Position numbers and translations under genes: made by a program. From assembly GCA_951802115.1 (NCBI GenBank), contig CATOPL010000002.1:124001-188000 (forward strand): a DNA stretch of 64,000 nucleotides. The letters run 5' to 3'. The stretch is from an uncultured Lachnospiraceae bacterium. Its GTDB lineage: Bacteria > Bacillota > Clostridia > Lachnospirales > Lachnospiraceae. Position 1 is the first letter of the stretch. Each line of letters opens with the position of its first letter. Of the stretch, positions 42,851 to 52,147 are shown one piece after another. Under the pieces are notes generated by a model that saw nothing but the letters and a program-made list of their open reading frames with translations, had not been told where the DNA came from and ran no database searches.

Positions 42851-43669
42851 ATGAATTATGCTTTTGGAATTATGATAAACAGCTGGAATGTTCAGGGCGG
42901 TTCTAAGGAAAAATTGTCCTCTCTTGAACACATGCTTTCTTCATCTTATGCAAATCTGTTGGTTTTGCAGGAAGAAGGTGCGCCGGGAACGACTGGATTT
43001 AAGAAAGGAAACGATGTTGAGATTGGCGGTCGGAGATATATCTGCATAAGCGCATCAATAGATTATACAGCAGAAAATTTAAGATGCAGTACGGCAATAT
43101 TTGCGGAAGAAATTTTACGTCCTCATATTGTGGGAACAGGTGAATACATACCAGAGGTAAGGCGTCCGATCTGCTATGTTGATCTGGCGGCCGGCGTACG
43201 GGTTGCGACGGTTCATGCGACGGCAAATGTATCATCATCTGTCCTCGAGATAAAAAACGGTATAGGATGGCTGGATCTTGATGCGCCTTCGAATGGCTGG
43301 ATACTGACCGGAGATTTTAATTCGTGTCCAGGGGATTATCCGCTGCATATTGCCGGAAATCCTCAAATAGCATTATCTGCTAACAAATCACAGGAAATAC
43401 CGTATGCTGCAAATTCCATTGGAGGGATTTGTTTTTGTAATATGCTTTTTGACGCGAATCCCACGCAGGGGAGAGCCGGAGACAGAACGAATTATTATGA
43501 TTTTATTTTTTATAGAAGCGATCCTGGATTTGCAGTTTTAAATATCAACAATCGTATAGTGCGGGAGTGCAGGACGCATGGCTGTATGGATTTTATGTGT
43601 GGCAGCTGTACAAACAGCGGTAATTATGTCAGCGATCATAATTTGATACAGACGATGGTCTATATGTAA
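42851..43669 (+). CDS. CdtB-like endonuclease/exonuclease/phosphatase family protein
   Basis: This 272-aa protein has the DNase I/CdtB core: Asn13 in SWNVQGG, Glu41 in VLQEEG, His122 in VHAT, Asp155 and Asn157 in GDFN, and Asp262-His263 in the C-terminal SDH. The SWNVQG and LVLQEEGAPG spacing is closer to cytolethal distending toxin subunit B than to ExoIII or sphingomyelinases. All expected metal and catalytic residues are present, so it should be active on DNA or a phosphate ester. No secretion signal is visible, unlike classical CdtB. It follows the small beta protein by 3 bp; no CdtA/CdtC ricin-type partner is present. Confidence 0.75.
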   Translation: MNYAFGIMINSWNVQGGSKEKLSSLEHMLSSSYANLLVLQEEGAPGTTGFKKGNDVEIGGRRYICISASIDYTAENLRCSTAIFAEEILRPHIVGTGEYIPEVRRPICYVDLAAGVRVATVHATANVSSSVLEIKNGIGWLDLDAPSNGWILTGDFNSCPGDYPLHIAGNPQIALSANKSQEIPYAANSIGGICFCNMLFDANPTQGRAGDRTNYYDFIFYRSDPGFAVLNINNRIVRECRTHGCMDFMCGSCTNSGNYVSDHNLIQTMVYM

Positions 43670-43752
43670 CCGGTGAAAAGACGTCCGAGAAGAATGCTTA
43701 ATATATGATCGGGAATGTGTTTTAAGGAAGTTTTTGTTATGAGGTATGAGTG

Positions 43753-44274
43753 ATGTTTGGTTGTACAGGATATGATATTGAAAAATATATTTGTAAAAAT
43801 GTGTCTGGAACGCAGACAGAATATGATAAAATAGTGACCGCTTATATCATCTATTACAATAGCAGATCGATGAGATGCAAATGGTCATTTTATGCGATCA
43901 GTCTGATGAAGCTGATATTGCTGGGAATGATTCCTGTGTTTCAGACAATGGGAGCAGCAATAAGTTTTCCGTGGCTGGTCACATCATTTTCATCAGGTAT
44001 TATTTTTCTGGAAGCTGTTCAGGAACTTTTCAGACTGAAAGAGAAATGGATATTATATCGAAATACATGCAATAGTCTTTTGTCTGTTCAGAGACAATAT
44101 ACAGGGGCTTCACAGGTGAATTTCGATTCAAAAACAATGGAGTATATTGCCGCGGTAGAAGAAATTATCGGAGAAGAAGCAAGACAGTGGGTAGAAATGT
44201 CCAGAGAGAGGAAGCAGAATCAAGATACTGATAGATCCGGAAATGAAGAAACTTCAGAAAACGGACAACTGTGA
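43753..44274 (+). CDS. Two-helix membrane protein (SLATT/DUF4231-like)
   Basis: This 173-aa protein has two adjacent membrane helices at about 45-65 and 70-90 (LMKLILLGMIPVFQ and FPWLVTSFSSGIIFLEAV) followed by a long helical tail, with NSRSMRCKWSFYAISL before the first helix, as in SLATT-domain proteins. SLATT proteins are proposed pore-forming effectors in bacterial conflict systems. I chose ATG 43753 with GAGG eight nt upstream; GTG 43750 is adjacent. It ends the four-gene run. Confidence 0.55.
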   Translation: MFGCTGYDIEKYICKNVSGTQTEYDKIVTAYIIYYNSRSMRCKWSFYAISLMKLILLGMIPVFQTMGAAISFPWLVTSFSSGIIFLEAVQELFRLKEKWILYRNTCNSLLSVQRQYTGASQVNFDSKTMEYIAAVEEIIGEEARQWVEMSRERKQNQDTDRSGNEETSENGQL

Positions 44275-44674
44275 AAATCAGTCTGTTAAATATTTTATAA
44301 TTAAATATATAAATCGGAATATAACTGAGAAAATGACAAGATTTGTGGATGGGCTACGTTATCCGCTGATCTCAAGCTTACATGATTGCTAAGTAGCGCA
44401 AATGCAGTAATTGTATGTAAAAGCAGGCATCATTTTTAAAGATTTACGCAGCGGGGACAATTTTCCGAAAAGGGAGTTAAAAAAATCTTAAGATAAATTT
44501 GGTTGAAGTTCTGGAAAAATTTGATTATAATGGTAAACAACATGCGAACCTGTGCTTTATTGAATGTCAGTAGTTTGATAAGCATATCTTAATTGAACGT
44601 TGGTAATATAATAAGTGTATCTTATTTTATATCAACAGTTCAGTAATTGTATTTTGGGAAAATGGAGGAATACG
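44275..44674 (+). other. 400-bp upstream region of the muramidase gene
   Basis: No gene seen. It holds a strong promoter at 44503-44531 and, downstream of it, two similar AT-rich sites, GATAAGCATATCTTA (44578-44592) and AATAAGTGTATCTTA (44611-44625 approximately). Their repetition between promoter and ribosome site suggests regulator binding or a structured leader. Confidence 0.5.
44503..44531 (+). promoter_or_regulatory. Sigma-A-type promoter of the muramidase gene
   Basis: TTGAAG at 44503-44508, 17-bp spacer, TATAAT at 44526-44531. This is the best promoter match in the window. It implies a leader of about 135 nt before ATG 44675. Confidence 0.65.
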
Positions 44675-47600
44675 ATGAGGAGAAGTGTGGCAGTGAGGCT
44701 GCTGTCCTGTTTTCTGGCCGGACTTTTATTGATGGAGGCTCCGATACAGGTTGAGGCAGCGCCGGAAAACGGGGCGGCAGTGCCAGGGGAAGAAACGGCA
44801 GGGGAACCGGAAACGGATGTTTTGACCGATGCGGAAGACTCTGTGGTGCAGACAGAAAATCAGGATGCAGAAATCGAAGAGGCCGAAGAGAAAAAAGACG
44901 GTGATACGGAAGCGACGGACGATGATCTGCAGGATTCTGGAAAACCGGAGGACTCGGAGGGAGATATTCCGGAAGAATCAGAGGAGGAGAAGGGGGAAAC
45001 ACCGGATTCTTCTTTAGATGCTGATGAAAAAACACCGGAAGATCCAGCCATACCGGAGGAGGAACTGCCGGACGATGCGGATAGCGTCATACCAGAAGAA
45101 GTGGAGGAAGAGCAGCAGGAGGAAAAGACGGAGTATCTGACTCTGAGCGCTCTTCAGTATGGTACTTTGCCTGAATATTCAGAAGGATTTGACAATCACG
45201 CAGTTGAGGAAGTTTTGCAGGGTGTATCAGAAGCTCTTTCTGAAGAGGACACTGCTGATATCAGCAATTATGGGATGTCTTCGGAACAACTGAGTGATAT
45301 CCTGACCTGGCTGGTGAATCATGAGGAGGCATACTATACACTGCTTCCTTATATAGAATATACATATGTTGAAAAAGGGGAAGACCAGGAAGTTCAGAAA
45401 GTAACAGTGTCAAGGGTCTCTGAGGAGGAGTTGCTTTCTCTGACTGCGGTTCGCAATATGGAAGAGGTGGAGCTTTCTTTTGTTCCTGCAGACGGGATTG
45501 AACAGTATCGGCTGTTCCGGATCTGCGCAGATGAGCTGACAGAGCTTCCATGGGAGGAAGAGCGCGGAATTTTTACTGACAGTACACCGTTTGAAGCACA
45601 GACAGACTGTGAATATGTGCTCTGCGGTTATCAGACCACAGAAGAAGGATTGAAATTACGTGCGTTCAGCCAGCATGTGTCAGGCGAATATGAACTGATG
45701 CCTCCGGAAAATCTGGAGGCGGAGTCCGGAAAGGATTCCGTTACGCTTTCCTGGGATGAAGTAGAGCTGGCATCCGGATATGAGATTGAAGTTTCGGATC
45801 AGGAAAATGGAACATTTGTTCCGATTGGACAGGTGGAAGGGACGGAATATGTCCAGGAGGAGCTGACAGACGGAGAAGAACGTTATTATAAAGTCAGAGC
45901 TTTTCAGGCTGCAGATGCGCAGATGGTATATTCTGATTCCAGCGCTGCAGTGAGGGGAGTCGCTTTGAGTGCTCCGGTGCTGGCAGCGACAACGAAAGAC
46001 GATACGGTTACTCTTACATGGAAAGACGTAGAAGGTGCAACACATTATTTTATATATGAACTTCTGAAAGATGGTACATATCAATATATAAATAAAGTGC
46101 AGGCACTGGCCGGCGTCAGTTTTACGCATACAGTCACAGGTGTAAAATTAGGCGAGACTCATACTTACGTAGTGGCAGCGGCTTCCGAGGATGTTGCTGA
46201 TAATCAGTATGATTCGACAAAGATGAGTCTTTCTAATGAGGTGGAAGCCACGATTAATTTTGGGGCTGTGAAACTGCAGTGCTCTTCGTCGAGTTACAAA
46301 CAGGTGGCGTTAAAGTGGTCAAAATCATTTGGTGCGAAGTTCTACAGGGTGGAACGCAAGACTGACAAGGGCAGTTATGTGGTAATTGCGGACGAAATTC
46401 CTCTCAGTACGCTTGCGTATACAGATAATGGTGTAAAGGCGAATACCAAGTATACCTATCGGATTATTCCCTATCAAGTTGTTAATGGGACGAAAGTTGA
46501 AGGGGCCGCTTCCAATGAGATCAGTGTAACGCCTGTACTGCCGGCAGTGAAAAGCGCTTCCGTTACGAAAGTAGATTACAAAAGTCTGAAGATTACATGG
46601 AGCAAAGTGACAGGGGCGACAGGATATCAGGTATATCGCTCAACAAGTAAGTCGGGAACCTACAGTCGTGTTGCAACAATCTCATCAGGGAGTACAGTCA
46701 GCTATCAGAACACGAAGCTGGAGCCCGGTGTAAGCTATTATTATAAAGTCCGTGCTTTTTGCAGTGATAAAAGCGGAACAGTTTATGGAGAGTATTCTCC
46801 CATAACGGGCGGAGTAACATCGCTCAATAAAGTGTCCGGCATCAAGACATCGTCTTCGGCATATAACTCTATAAAACTTACGTGGAGTAAAGTTCCGGGA
46901 GCAACCGGCTATGTAATTGAGCGTTCTGAAAACGGATCTACTTATAAATCTCTGAAGACAATCGGCTCCGGAAGTACGGTAAGCTATACAGATGCCAATA
47001 AGATCAGCTTTAATAAAAAATACTATTACCGCATCCGGGCGTATTATAAGAGATCAGATGGAAAGAATACATACGGAAGTTATTCTTCTGCGGTTTCAGG
47101 GGTTTCCAAGCTGGCAGCGACAAAGATTACATCCACTTCCAGTGTTAATTATAATACAGTGAAGATCACATGGGCGAAGGTGGCAGGGGCTTCCGGTTAT
47201 AAAGTGTATCGTGCTACCAGCGCTAACGGTTCTTATTCAACAGTGGCAACAATTAAGTCTGGCAGCACGGTAAGCTGGCAGAATTCAGGGCTTACCATGG
47301 ACAAGACATATTATTACAAAGTACGTCCTTACCGTGTGGCCAGCGGAAAGGAAGTTTATGGAAGTTATTCTTCCGCTGTGAAGGCAGTTCCGAAGCTGGG
47401 GAAGGTGACAAAAGAAAAAGCGGTATCCGCTTCCTACAATTCCATAAAAGTCAGCTGGACAAAGACAGCCGGAGCATCCGGCTATGTGGTATACTATTCG
47501 ACTTCAAAAAATTCCGGGTATAAGACCCTGAAGACGGTGACGGGGACGAGTTACACGCATACCGGACTGACTGCGGGAAAGACTTATTATTATAAGATTC

Positions 47601-49348
47601 GGGCATATAAAACGGTAAGCGGAAAAAAAGTATACGGTGGATACAGTACCGTAGTAAGCGCGAAAGCAGTACCGGCTACCGTTTCTGCAAAACGGTCTAC
47701 AGTCACATACAATTCCGTGAAACTTACCTGGTCGAAGATCAGCGGGTCAAGCGGTTATGAAATTTATCGTTCCGGAAGTAAAAACGGAACTTATTCGAAA
47801 ATTAAAACGATCACTTCCGGAAGCAGCCTTTCCTATATAAATACAGGTCTTGCTACGGGGAAAGTGTACTATTATAAGGTCCGTGCATACAGAACAGTGG
47901 GCGGAAAAAAGATATATGGTTCTTTCAGCGCCATAGTAAATGCACAGCCGAAGCTGAATACCCCGGCTCTTAAAAGATCTACAGTGACTTATAATTCGGT
48001 AAAAATGACCTGGAATAAGATTTCCGGAGCGAACGGGTATGATATTTATCGTTCTACCAGTAAAACTGGAACTTATGAGCATATTAAGAGGATTTCCAGC
48101 GGTTCGACGCTGTCGTATACTGACACCAGTCTGACAACCGGAAAGACATATTATTATAAAGTTCGTGCATACAGGACGGTGAGCGGGAAAAAAGTATATA
48201 GCACTTTCTCAGGGTTGATAAATGCAAAACCCGTGTTGAGTAAGGTGACCGGATTGAAGGCAGTTCCGACTGGCAGTGAGAAAACCGGCAGTATCAAATT
48301 GACCTGGTCGAAAGTCAACGGTGCCACCGGATATGTCATTACCCGTGCCACGTCAAAGAGTGGAACTTATAAAACGGTTAAAACAATAGATTCCGGCTCC
48401 ACACTTTCTTATACCAACAGTGGCCTTGCGTTTGGACAGAGCTATTATTATAAAGTGCAGGCGACAAGAGGCACTTATAAGAGTTCGGCAGCCGGCCCCG
48501 CTCATGCGATGGTAATTGCAATGAGTCTGAGTGACAGCAGTCTGTCGATGTCTGTTGGCGATACAGAGAAACTGGCAGTGGCAACGATCCCGAAGGTGGA
48601 GGTTTCCTGGAGCACTTCGGATAAAAAAGTTGCCAAGGTGGACAGCAATGGTAAAGTCACTGCAGTAGGCGCCGGAAAAGCAACCATTTATGTGAAGGCC
48701 AATGGCCTGACTAAAAGCGTGAAAGTGACGGTAAAAGGACCTAGCGAGTATAAAGGGATTGATGTATCCAGTTATCAGGGAAGTATTGACTGGAAGAAAG
48801 TCGCAGATTCGGGAATTGATTTTGCGATGATGCGTCTGATGACCGGAACAAGTTCGTCTACGACAAGAGATACAACCTTTAAGGATAATTATAATGCAGC
48901 AAGGGATAATGGCATAAAGATCGGTGTCTATCGTTACAGTTATGCGTACACCCGTACGAAAGCGAGACAGGAGGCTGAAAATGCGATTAATGCTCTGAAT
49001 GGCAGAAAACTGGATTATCCAATAGTCATGGATATGGAAGATTCCAGTATTCTGTCAAAGACAAACAGCAACCAGAGAAGATCAGAGATTATTTTGGCAT
49101 TTAAAGAAGTAGTGGAGGATGCAGGATACGAGTTCGCTCTTTATGCAAATACGACATGGTTGAATAATTATCTGGATATGGATATGCTGAAAGATGTGGA
49201 TATCTGGGTGGCCAGATGGAGAAGCCCGGAGTATGGACATGGATACAAAGGAAAAGGAAATGTTACTATGTGGCAGTACTCCAGCACCGGCAGGGTCAAC
49301 GGAATCAGCGGAAATGTGGATTTGAATATATCTTATAAAGATTATTAA
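44675..49348 (+). CDS. Secreted 1557-aa FN3-repeat GH25 muramidase
   Basis: A signal peptide (MRRSVAVRLLSCFLAGLLL, cleaved near VEAAP) is followed by a roughly 125-residue Glu/Asp/Pro-rich region, a unique domain, and about ten FN3-like repeats of 90 residues (the last seven share LTWSKV-GATGY and YYYKVRAY cores). A BIG2-like domain and a C-terminal GH25 lysozyme domain follow, with GIDVSSYQG and the catalytic DxE in VMDMEDSS. It should cleave peptidoglycan in the cell's own wall or that of competitors. No LPXTG or choline-binding end is present. I chose ATG 44675 with GGAGG six nt upstream over an in-frame ATG at 44615 that would spoil the signal peptide. Confidence 0.88.
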   Translation: MRRSVAVRLLSCFLAGLLLMEAPIQVEAAPENGAAVPGEETAGEPETDVLTDAEDSVVQTENQDAEIEEAEEKKDGDTEATDDDLQDSGKPEDSEGDIPEESEEEKGETPDSSLDADEKTPEDPAIPEEELPDDADSVIPEEVEEEQQEEKTEYLTLSALQYGTLPEYSEGFDNHAVEEVLQGVSEALSEEDTADISNYGMSSEQLSDILTWLVNHEEAYYTLLPYIEYTYVEKGEDQEVQKVTVSRVSEEELLSLTAVRNMEEVELSFVPADGIEQYRLFRICADELTELPWEEERGIFTDSTPFEAQTDCEYVLCGYQTTEEGLKLRAFSQHVSGEYELMPPENLEAESGKDSVTLSWDEVELASGYEIEVSDQENGTFVPIGQVEGTEYVQEELTDGEERYYKVRAFQAADAQMVYSDSSAAVRGVALSAPVLAATTKDDTVTLTWKDVEGATHYFIYELLKDGTYQYINKVQALAGVSFTHTVTGVKLGETHTYVVAAASEDVADNQYDSTKMSLSNEVEATINFGAVKLQCSSSSYKQVALKWSKSFGAKFYRVERKTDKGSYVVIADEIPLSTLAYTDNGVKANTKYTYRIIPYQVVNGTKVEGAASNEISVTPVLPAVKSASVTKVDYKSLKITWSKVTGATGYQVYRSTSKSGTYSRVATISSGSTVSYQNTKLEPGVSYYYKVRAFCSDKSGTVYGEYSPITGGVTSLNKVSGIKTSSSAYNSIKLTWSKVPGATGYVIERSENGSTYKSLKTIGSGSTVSYTDANKISFNKKYYYRIRAYYKRSDGKNTYGSYSSAVSGVSKLAATKITSTSSVNYNTVKITWAKVAGASGYKVYRATSANGSYSTVATIKSGSTVSWQNSGLTMDKTYYYKVRPYRVASGKEVYGSYSSAVKAVPKLGKVTKEKAVSASYNSIKVSWTKTAGASGYVVYYSTSKNSGYKTLKTVTGTSYTHTGLTAGKTYYYKIRAYKTVSGKKVYGGYSTVVSAKAVPATVSAKRSTVTYNSVKLTWSKISGSSGYEIYRSGSKNGTYSKIKTITSGSSLSYINTGLATGKVYYYKVRAYRTVGGKKIYGSFSAIVNAQPKLNTPALKRSTVTYNSVKMTWNKISGANGYDIYRSTSKTGTYEHIKRISSGSTLSYTDTSLTTGKTYYYKVRAYRTVSGKKVYSTFSGLINAKPVLSKVTGLKAVPTGSEKTGSIKLTWSKVNGATGYVITRATSKSGTYKTVKTIDSGSTLSYTNSGLAFGQSYYYKVQATRGTYKSSAAGPAHAMVIAMSLSDSSLSMSVGDTEKLAVATIPKVEVSWSTSDKKVAKVDSNGKVTAVGAGKATIYVKANGLTKSVKVTVKGPSEYKGIDVSSYQGSIDWKKVADSGIDFAMMRLMTGTSSSTTRDTTFKDNYNAARDNGIKIGVYRYSYAYTRTKARQEAENAINALNGRKLDYPIVMDMEDSSILSKTNSNQRRSEIILAFKEVVEDAGYEFALYANTTWLNNYLDMDMLKDVDIWVARWRSPEYGHGYKGKGNVTMWQYSSTGRVNGISGNVDLNISYKDY

Positions 49349-49372
49349 GAAGTTGTAAAAGGGGCTGTTACC

Positions 49373-49530
49373 TAAACTCCCGCATGTTTAATCAGCTACG
49401 TTGTGTGAATTTCGGCGGGTTGAGGACGGGTTTGTCTGTCTCGGACGAAAAAATGTCCGAATGAGTCAGACAAACCCGTTTTCTGCCTGATAAATTTCAC
49501 TTGGGTAGCGAATAAACATGCGGGAGTTTA
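49373..49530. repeat. 158-bp near-palindromic element
   Basis: Outer arms are a perfect 18-bp inverted repeat (49373-49390 and 49513-49530, TAAACTCCCGCATGTTTA). Further inside are GGGTTTGTCTG/CAGACAAACCC and an innermost TCGGAC/GTCCGA hairpin with an 8-nt loop (49441-49460). It could be a miniature inverted-repeat element, a very long transcript hairpin ending the muramidase message, or a regulatory RNA. No clear target-site duplication is seen. Confidence 0.75.
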
Positions 49531-49610
49531 TGGGTGAAGGTTTACTGTTCTGAAATAATGAAAATTGATGTAATGCTTGATAATAATGAGGAAATCATGT
49601 AAGATAGGTA

Positions 49611-49619
49611 TGTTATAAT
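49611..49619 (+). promoter_or_regulatory. Extended -10 promoter for the downstream glycan locus
   Basis: TGTTATAAT, an extended -10 match (TGnTATAAT), with no good -35. The start of transcription would fall only a few bases before the ribosome site AAAGGGAGG at 49627-49635, giving a very short leader. Confidence 0.4.
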
Positions 49620-49642
49620 TTTGTCGAAAGGGAGGTACCGTT

Positions 49643-50914
49643 TTGGAAGCTGAAAACAGAACAGCTGATAAAATAGCAGACATAAAAAAAAGAGTACAGC
49701 ATATGAAAGAGCGGTTATTCCGGCTCTCTGAAAACTGGTATGTGGGGATGCTGGTTATTTTGACGATTCATGCGGTACTGTCCTATGTGCAGGTGGACAT
49801 TATGTGGGAGGAGATGGGGCAGGGAATTCCGGTTATCCAGTTTCTGATCACTTACATTGTGCTGCAGCCAAATCACCTGCTTTTTGCGCTTGCTGTTATC
49901 AGATATCTCTGCGCAGAAGAATACAATATCAAGAGAATTGTCGCTGCATTTGTGATATATCTTATATCTGCACATGCAGTGAAGATCAATCAGTATGATG
50001 AAATACTGATGATGCTGTTACTGATGATTGGAGCATGGGGAATCTCATTCAGAAAACTGATCCGCGTGTATTTTGTGACTGTACTGATCATTTTTGTATG
50101 TGTGGTGGCAGCATCACAGCTGGGATGGATTGAAGAACTGGTATATAAGAGCCGCGGCGGGCGAAGAGCATTCGGATTTACCTATCCGACAAGATTTGCC
50201 TCGCATGTGTTTTTCCTGATGCTGTGGTACTGGTATCTGAGGGACAGAAAGCTGAGATATCAGGAAGCATTTCTTGCGCTCGGAGCAGGTATTTTTGTGC
50301 AATTATGTTCCAAAGCAAGACTGAACGCGGTGATGCTGATAATGTTGGCAGCGGTGATGCTGTGGCAGACCTTTTCCTTCCGGCGTGCAGAACAAAGAGG
50401 AACCGAATATCAAATGAACAGCTGGCTTTCTTCACTTCTCGTATTGTCGCCAATAGGCGCGTCGCTGGTGATCAATGTCATGACGGTACTGTATTCGGCG
50501 GACAGTGCGCTCTGGAAGAGTCTGGACAGTCTGATGAGCAGCCGTCTTGTCCTGACGCAGAAAGCAATGGATATTTATGGGATTTGTCTGTGGGGACAGG
50601 AGATTACATTGTCCGGAAACGGAGGACTGGGCAAGACTGCTTCAAAATATTTTTATATAGACAGTGCATGGATGCAGTTCAGCGTCCAGTATGGCTTGGT
50701 GATGCTGGTGATTCTTCTGGTGCTGTTCTGGATTGTCGGAATTCGTGCGAGAAAATACGGAAACTGGATAATACTATGGATACTGGCGCTTGTTTCTCTG
50801 CACTCGATGATAGAGCCGCAGATACTTCAGCTGCAGTACTGTCCGTTGATTTTGACTGTTTTTGCAGGGCTGAAGGAAAATGAGATGAGGAAAACAGACT
50901 ATGAAGAAAATTGA
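49643..50914 (+). CDS. Putative Wzy-like polysaccharide polymerase
   Basis: This 423-aa protein has about eleven membrane helices and a large loop with YFYIDSAWMQFSVQYG, like the Tyr-Asp-containing loop of Wzy polymerases. Sequence signatures in this family are weak; context (a flippase two genes on, then GTs) supports the call. The TTG start at 49643 has GGGAGG 7 nt upstream. The 3' end overlaps the next gene by 14 bp. Confidence 0.6.
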   Translation: MEAENRTADKIADIKKRVQHMKERLFRLSENWYVGMLVILTIHAVLSYVQVDIMWEEMGQGIPVIQFLITYIVLQPNHLLFALAVIRYLCAEEYNIKRIVAAFVIYLISAHAVKINQYDEILMMLLLMIGAWGISFRKLIRVYFVTVLIIFVCVVAASQLGWIEELVYKSRGGRRAFGFTYPTRFASHVFFLMLWYWYLRDRKLRYQEAFLALGAGIFVQLCSKARLNAVMLIMLAAVMLWQTFSFRRAEQRGTEYQMNSWLSSLLVLSPIGASLVINVMTVLYSADSALWKSLDSLMSSRLVLTQKAMDIYGICLWGQEITLSGNGGLGKTASKYFYIDSAWMQFSVQYGLVMLVILLVLFWIVGIRARKYGNWIILWILALVSLHSMIEPQILQLQYCPLILTVFAGLKENEMRKTDYEEN

Positions 50915-52094
50915 ACTGATTGCCGGGACTCTGGGAATACTGACTATTTTAGCCGCTGTTTTTTATTATCAGATATTTGAAGTGGTAAAAGCAGTCGAGG
51001 ATCCGGTGGTAATAGAGGAAGAAGGCGAGCTGCGGGGCTATGAAGAGCCGGTAGAGGCAGTTTCCTATCTGATGGCAAATATTAAAAAGGGTGATCTGGA
51101 ACCGGCGCTTCGCGTCTGTGCAATCGAGGATATCTCGGAGTATGCTGACCTGGTGGAATATCTGAGTTATACAGAGGATTTTCAGGGTGCAAAAATGATT
51201 CCCATGGTAGACAGTAAGGTGTACTATGAGATTACAAAAATACGTCTGGCATCTGATTACGGACATATGATTCAGAAGTGCATCAAACGTCTGAGTCAGG
51301 ATAAAACACTGGAGATTAAAGATATCTCTATCATCGAACCGGAAAATCCGGATGGAAAATATTTTCAGAGACTGGAACAGATCAGTAATATATTGGGAGC
51401 AAGGGATGTCTGTGAATGTACAGTCTCCATGGAGGTAAACGGTAAACCGGTGGAGCTTCATCTTTCGCTCGCAAAGTATAAGCGTTTCTGGAAAGTGATC
51501 CTGTTTGCTCCGATGGAACAATATAAAAACGAGGAGCCGGATATTCGTGCGGTCGATGGAAGAGAAGAAACAGAAGAAGATACTTTTATGGATCTTTCAT
51601 CGTACCTGGAGGATCAGCTTCCGCTTAATTATACACTGCTCAACAGCCGATCGGGAGACAGTGCAACGGAAATGCTCAGCGATTGCTGGATTTATTTTCA
51701 GAGAGGAGATATTCTGTCGGCATTGACGTATTTTGATCTAGGAACGGGTGAGCAAGGCCCTGAGTTTAGTCTTGATTTTCTGGACAGGCAGAAAAAAGCG
51801 GCAATGCAGCTGCAGGATTTCTACTATCAGATGCTGTTATGCCGGGCGGATCTGGAATGGGCGAAACGTCACTATGAGGATACGCCGGAATATATTTGGA
51901 ACTTTCTCAAGATCAGAAATATGCAGTATGTAAGAGTGAGAAGCCTTGAAGAAGTCGAATCTGAGGATGGATATATTACGTACCTTATCAAATATTCTTA
52001 TGACGGAAAAGGGTTTTCACGTCATTTGCTTTTGTCGAATGACAATGGATGGAAGCTGGCGGCGATGAAAAAACCGCCCAAACAAAAAAAATAA
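50901..52094 (+). CDS. Membrane-anchored extracytoplasmic protein of unknown function
   Basis: This 397-aa protein has one N-terminal membrane anchor (IELIAGTLGILTILAAVFYYQ) and a soluble, charged remainder with two similar alpha+beta halves (each with a helix pair then VCEC/VTYL-type strands, resembling NTF2-like or DUF4878-type folds). There is no lipobox and no catalytic motif I can name. Overlap with the polymerase gene and proximity to the flippase suggest a role with the exported polymer. Confidence 0.5.
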   Translation: MKKIELIAGTLGILTILAAVFYYQIFEVVKAVEDPVVIEEEGELRGYEEPVEAVSYLMANIKKGDLEPALRVCAIEDISEYADLVEYLSYTEDFQGAKMIPMVDSKVYYEITKIRLASDYGHMIQKCIKRLSQDKTLEIKDISIIEPENPDGKYFQRLEQISNILGARDVCECTVSMEVNGKPVELHLSLAKYKRFWKVILFAPMEQYKNEEPDIRAVDGREETEEDTFMDLSSYLEDQLPLNYTLLNSRSGDSATEMLSDCWIYFQRGDILSALTYFDLGTGEQGPEFSLDFLDRQKKAAMQLQDFYYQMLLCRADLEWAKRHYEDTPEYIWNFLKIRNMQYVRVRSLEEVESEDGYITYLIKYSYDGKGFSRHLLLSNDNGWKLAAMKKPPKQKK

Positions 52095-52147
52095 ACAGGT
52101 GACGATTCACAAATTGGTCGGAAATGATCAGAGAAGAGGCGCGGAAG

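Noticed and set aside
45000-49300. FN3 repeat DNA as a possible CRISPR or satellite array
   Set aside because: The periodicity of about 270 bp is that of protein repeats, in frame throughout and diverged at the base level.
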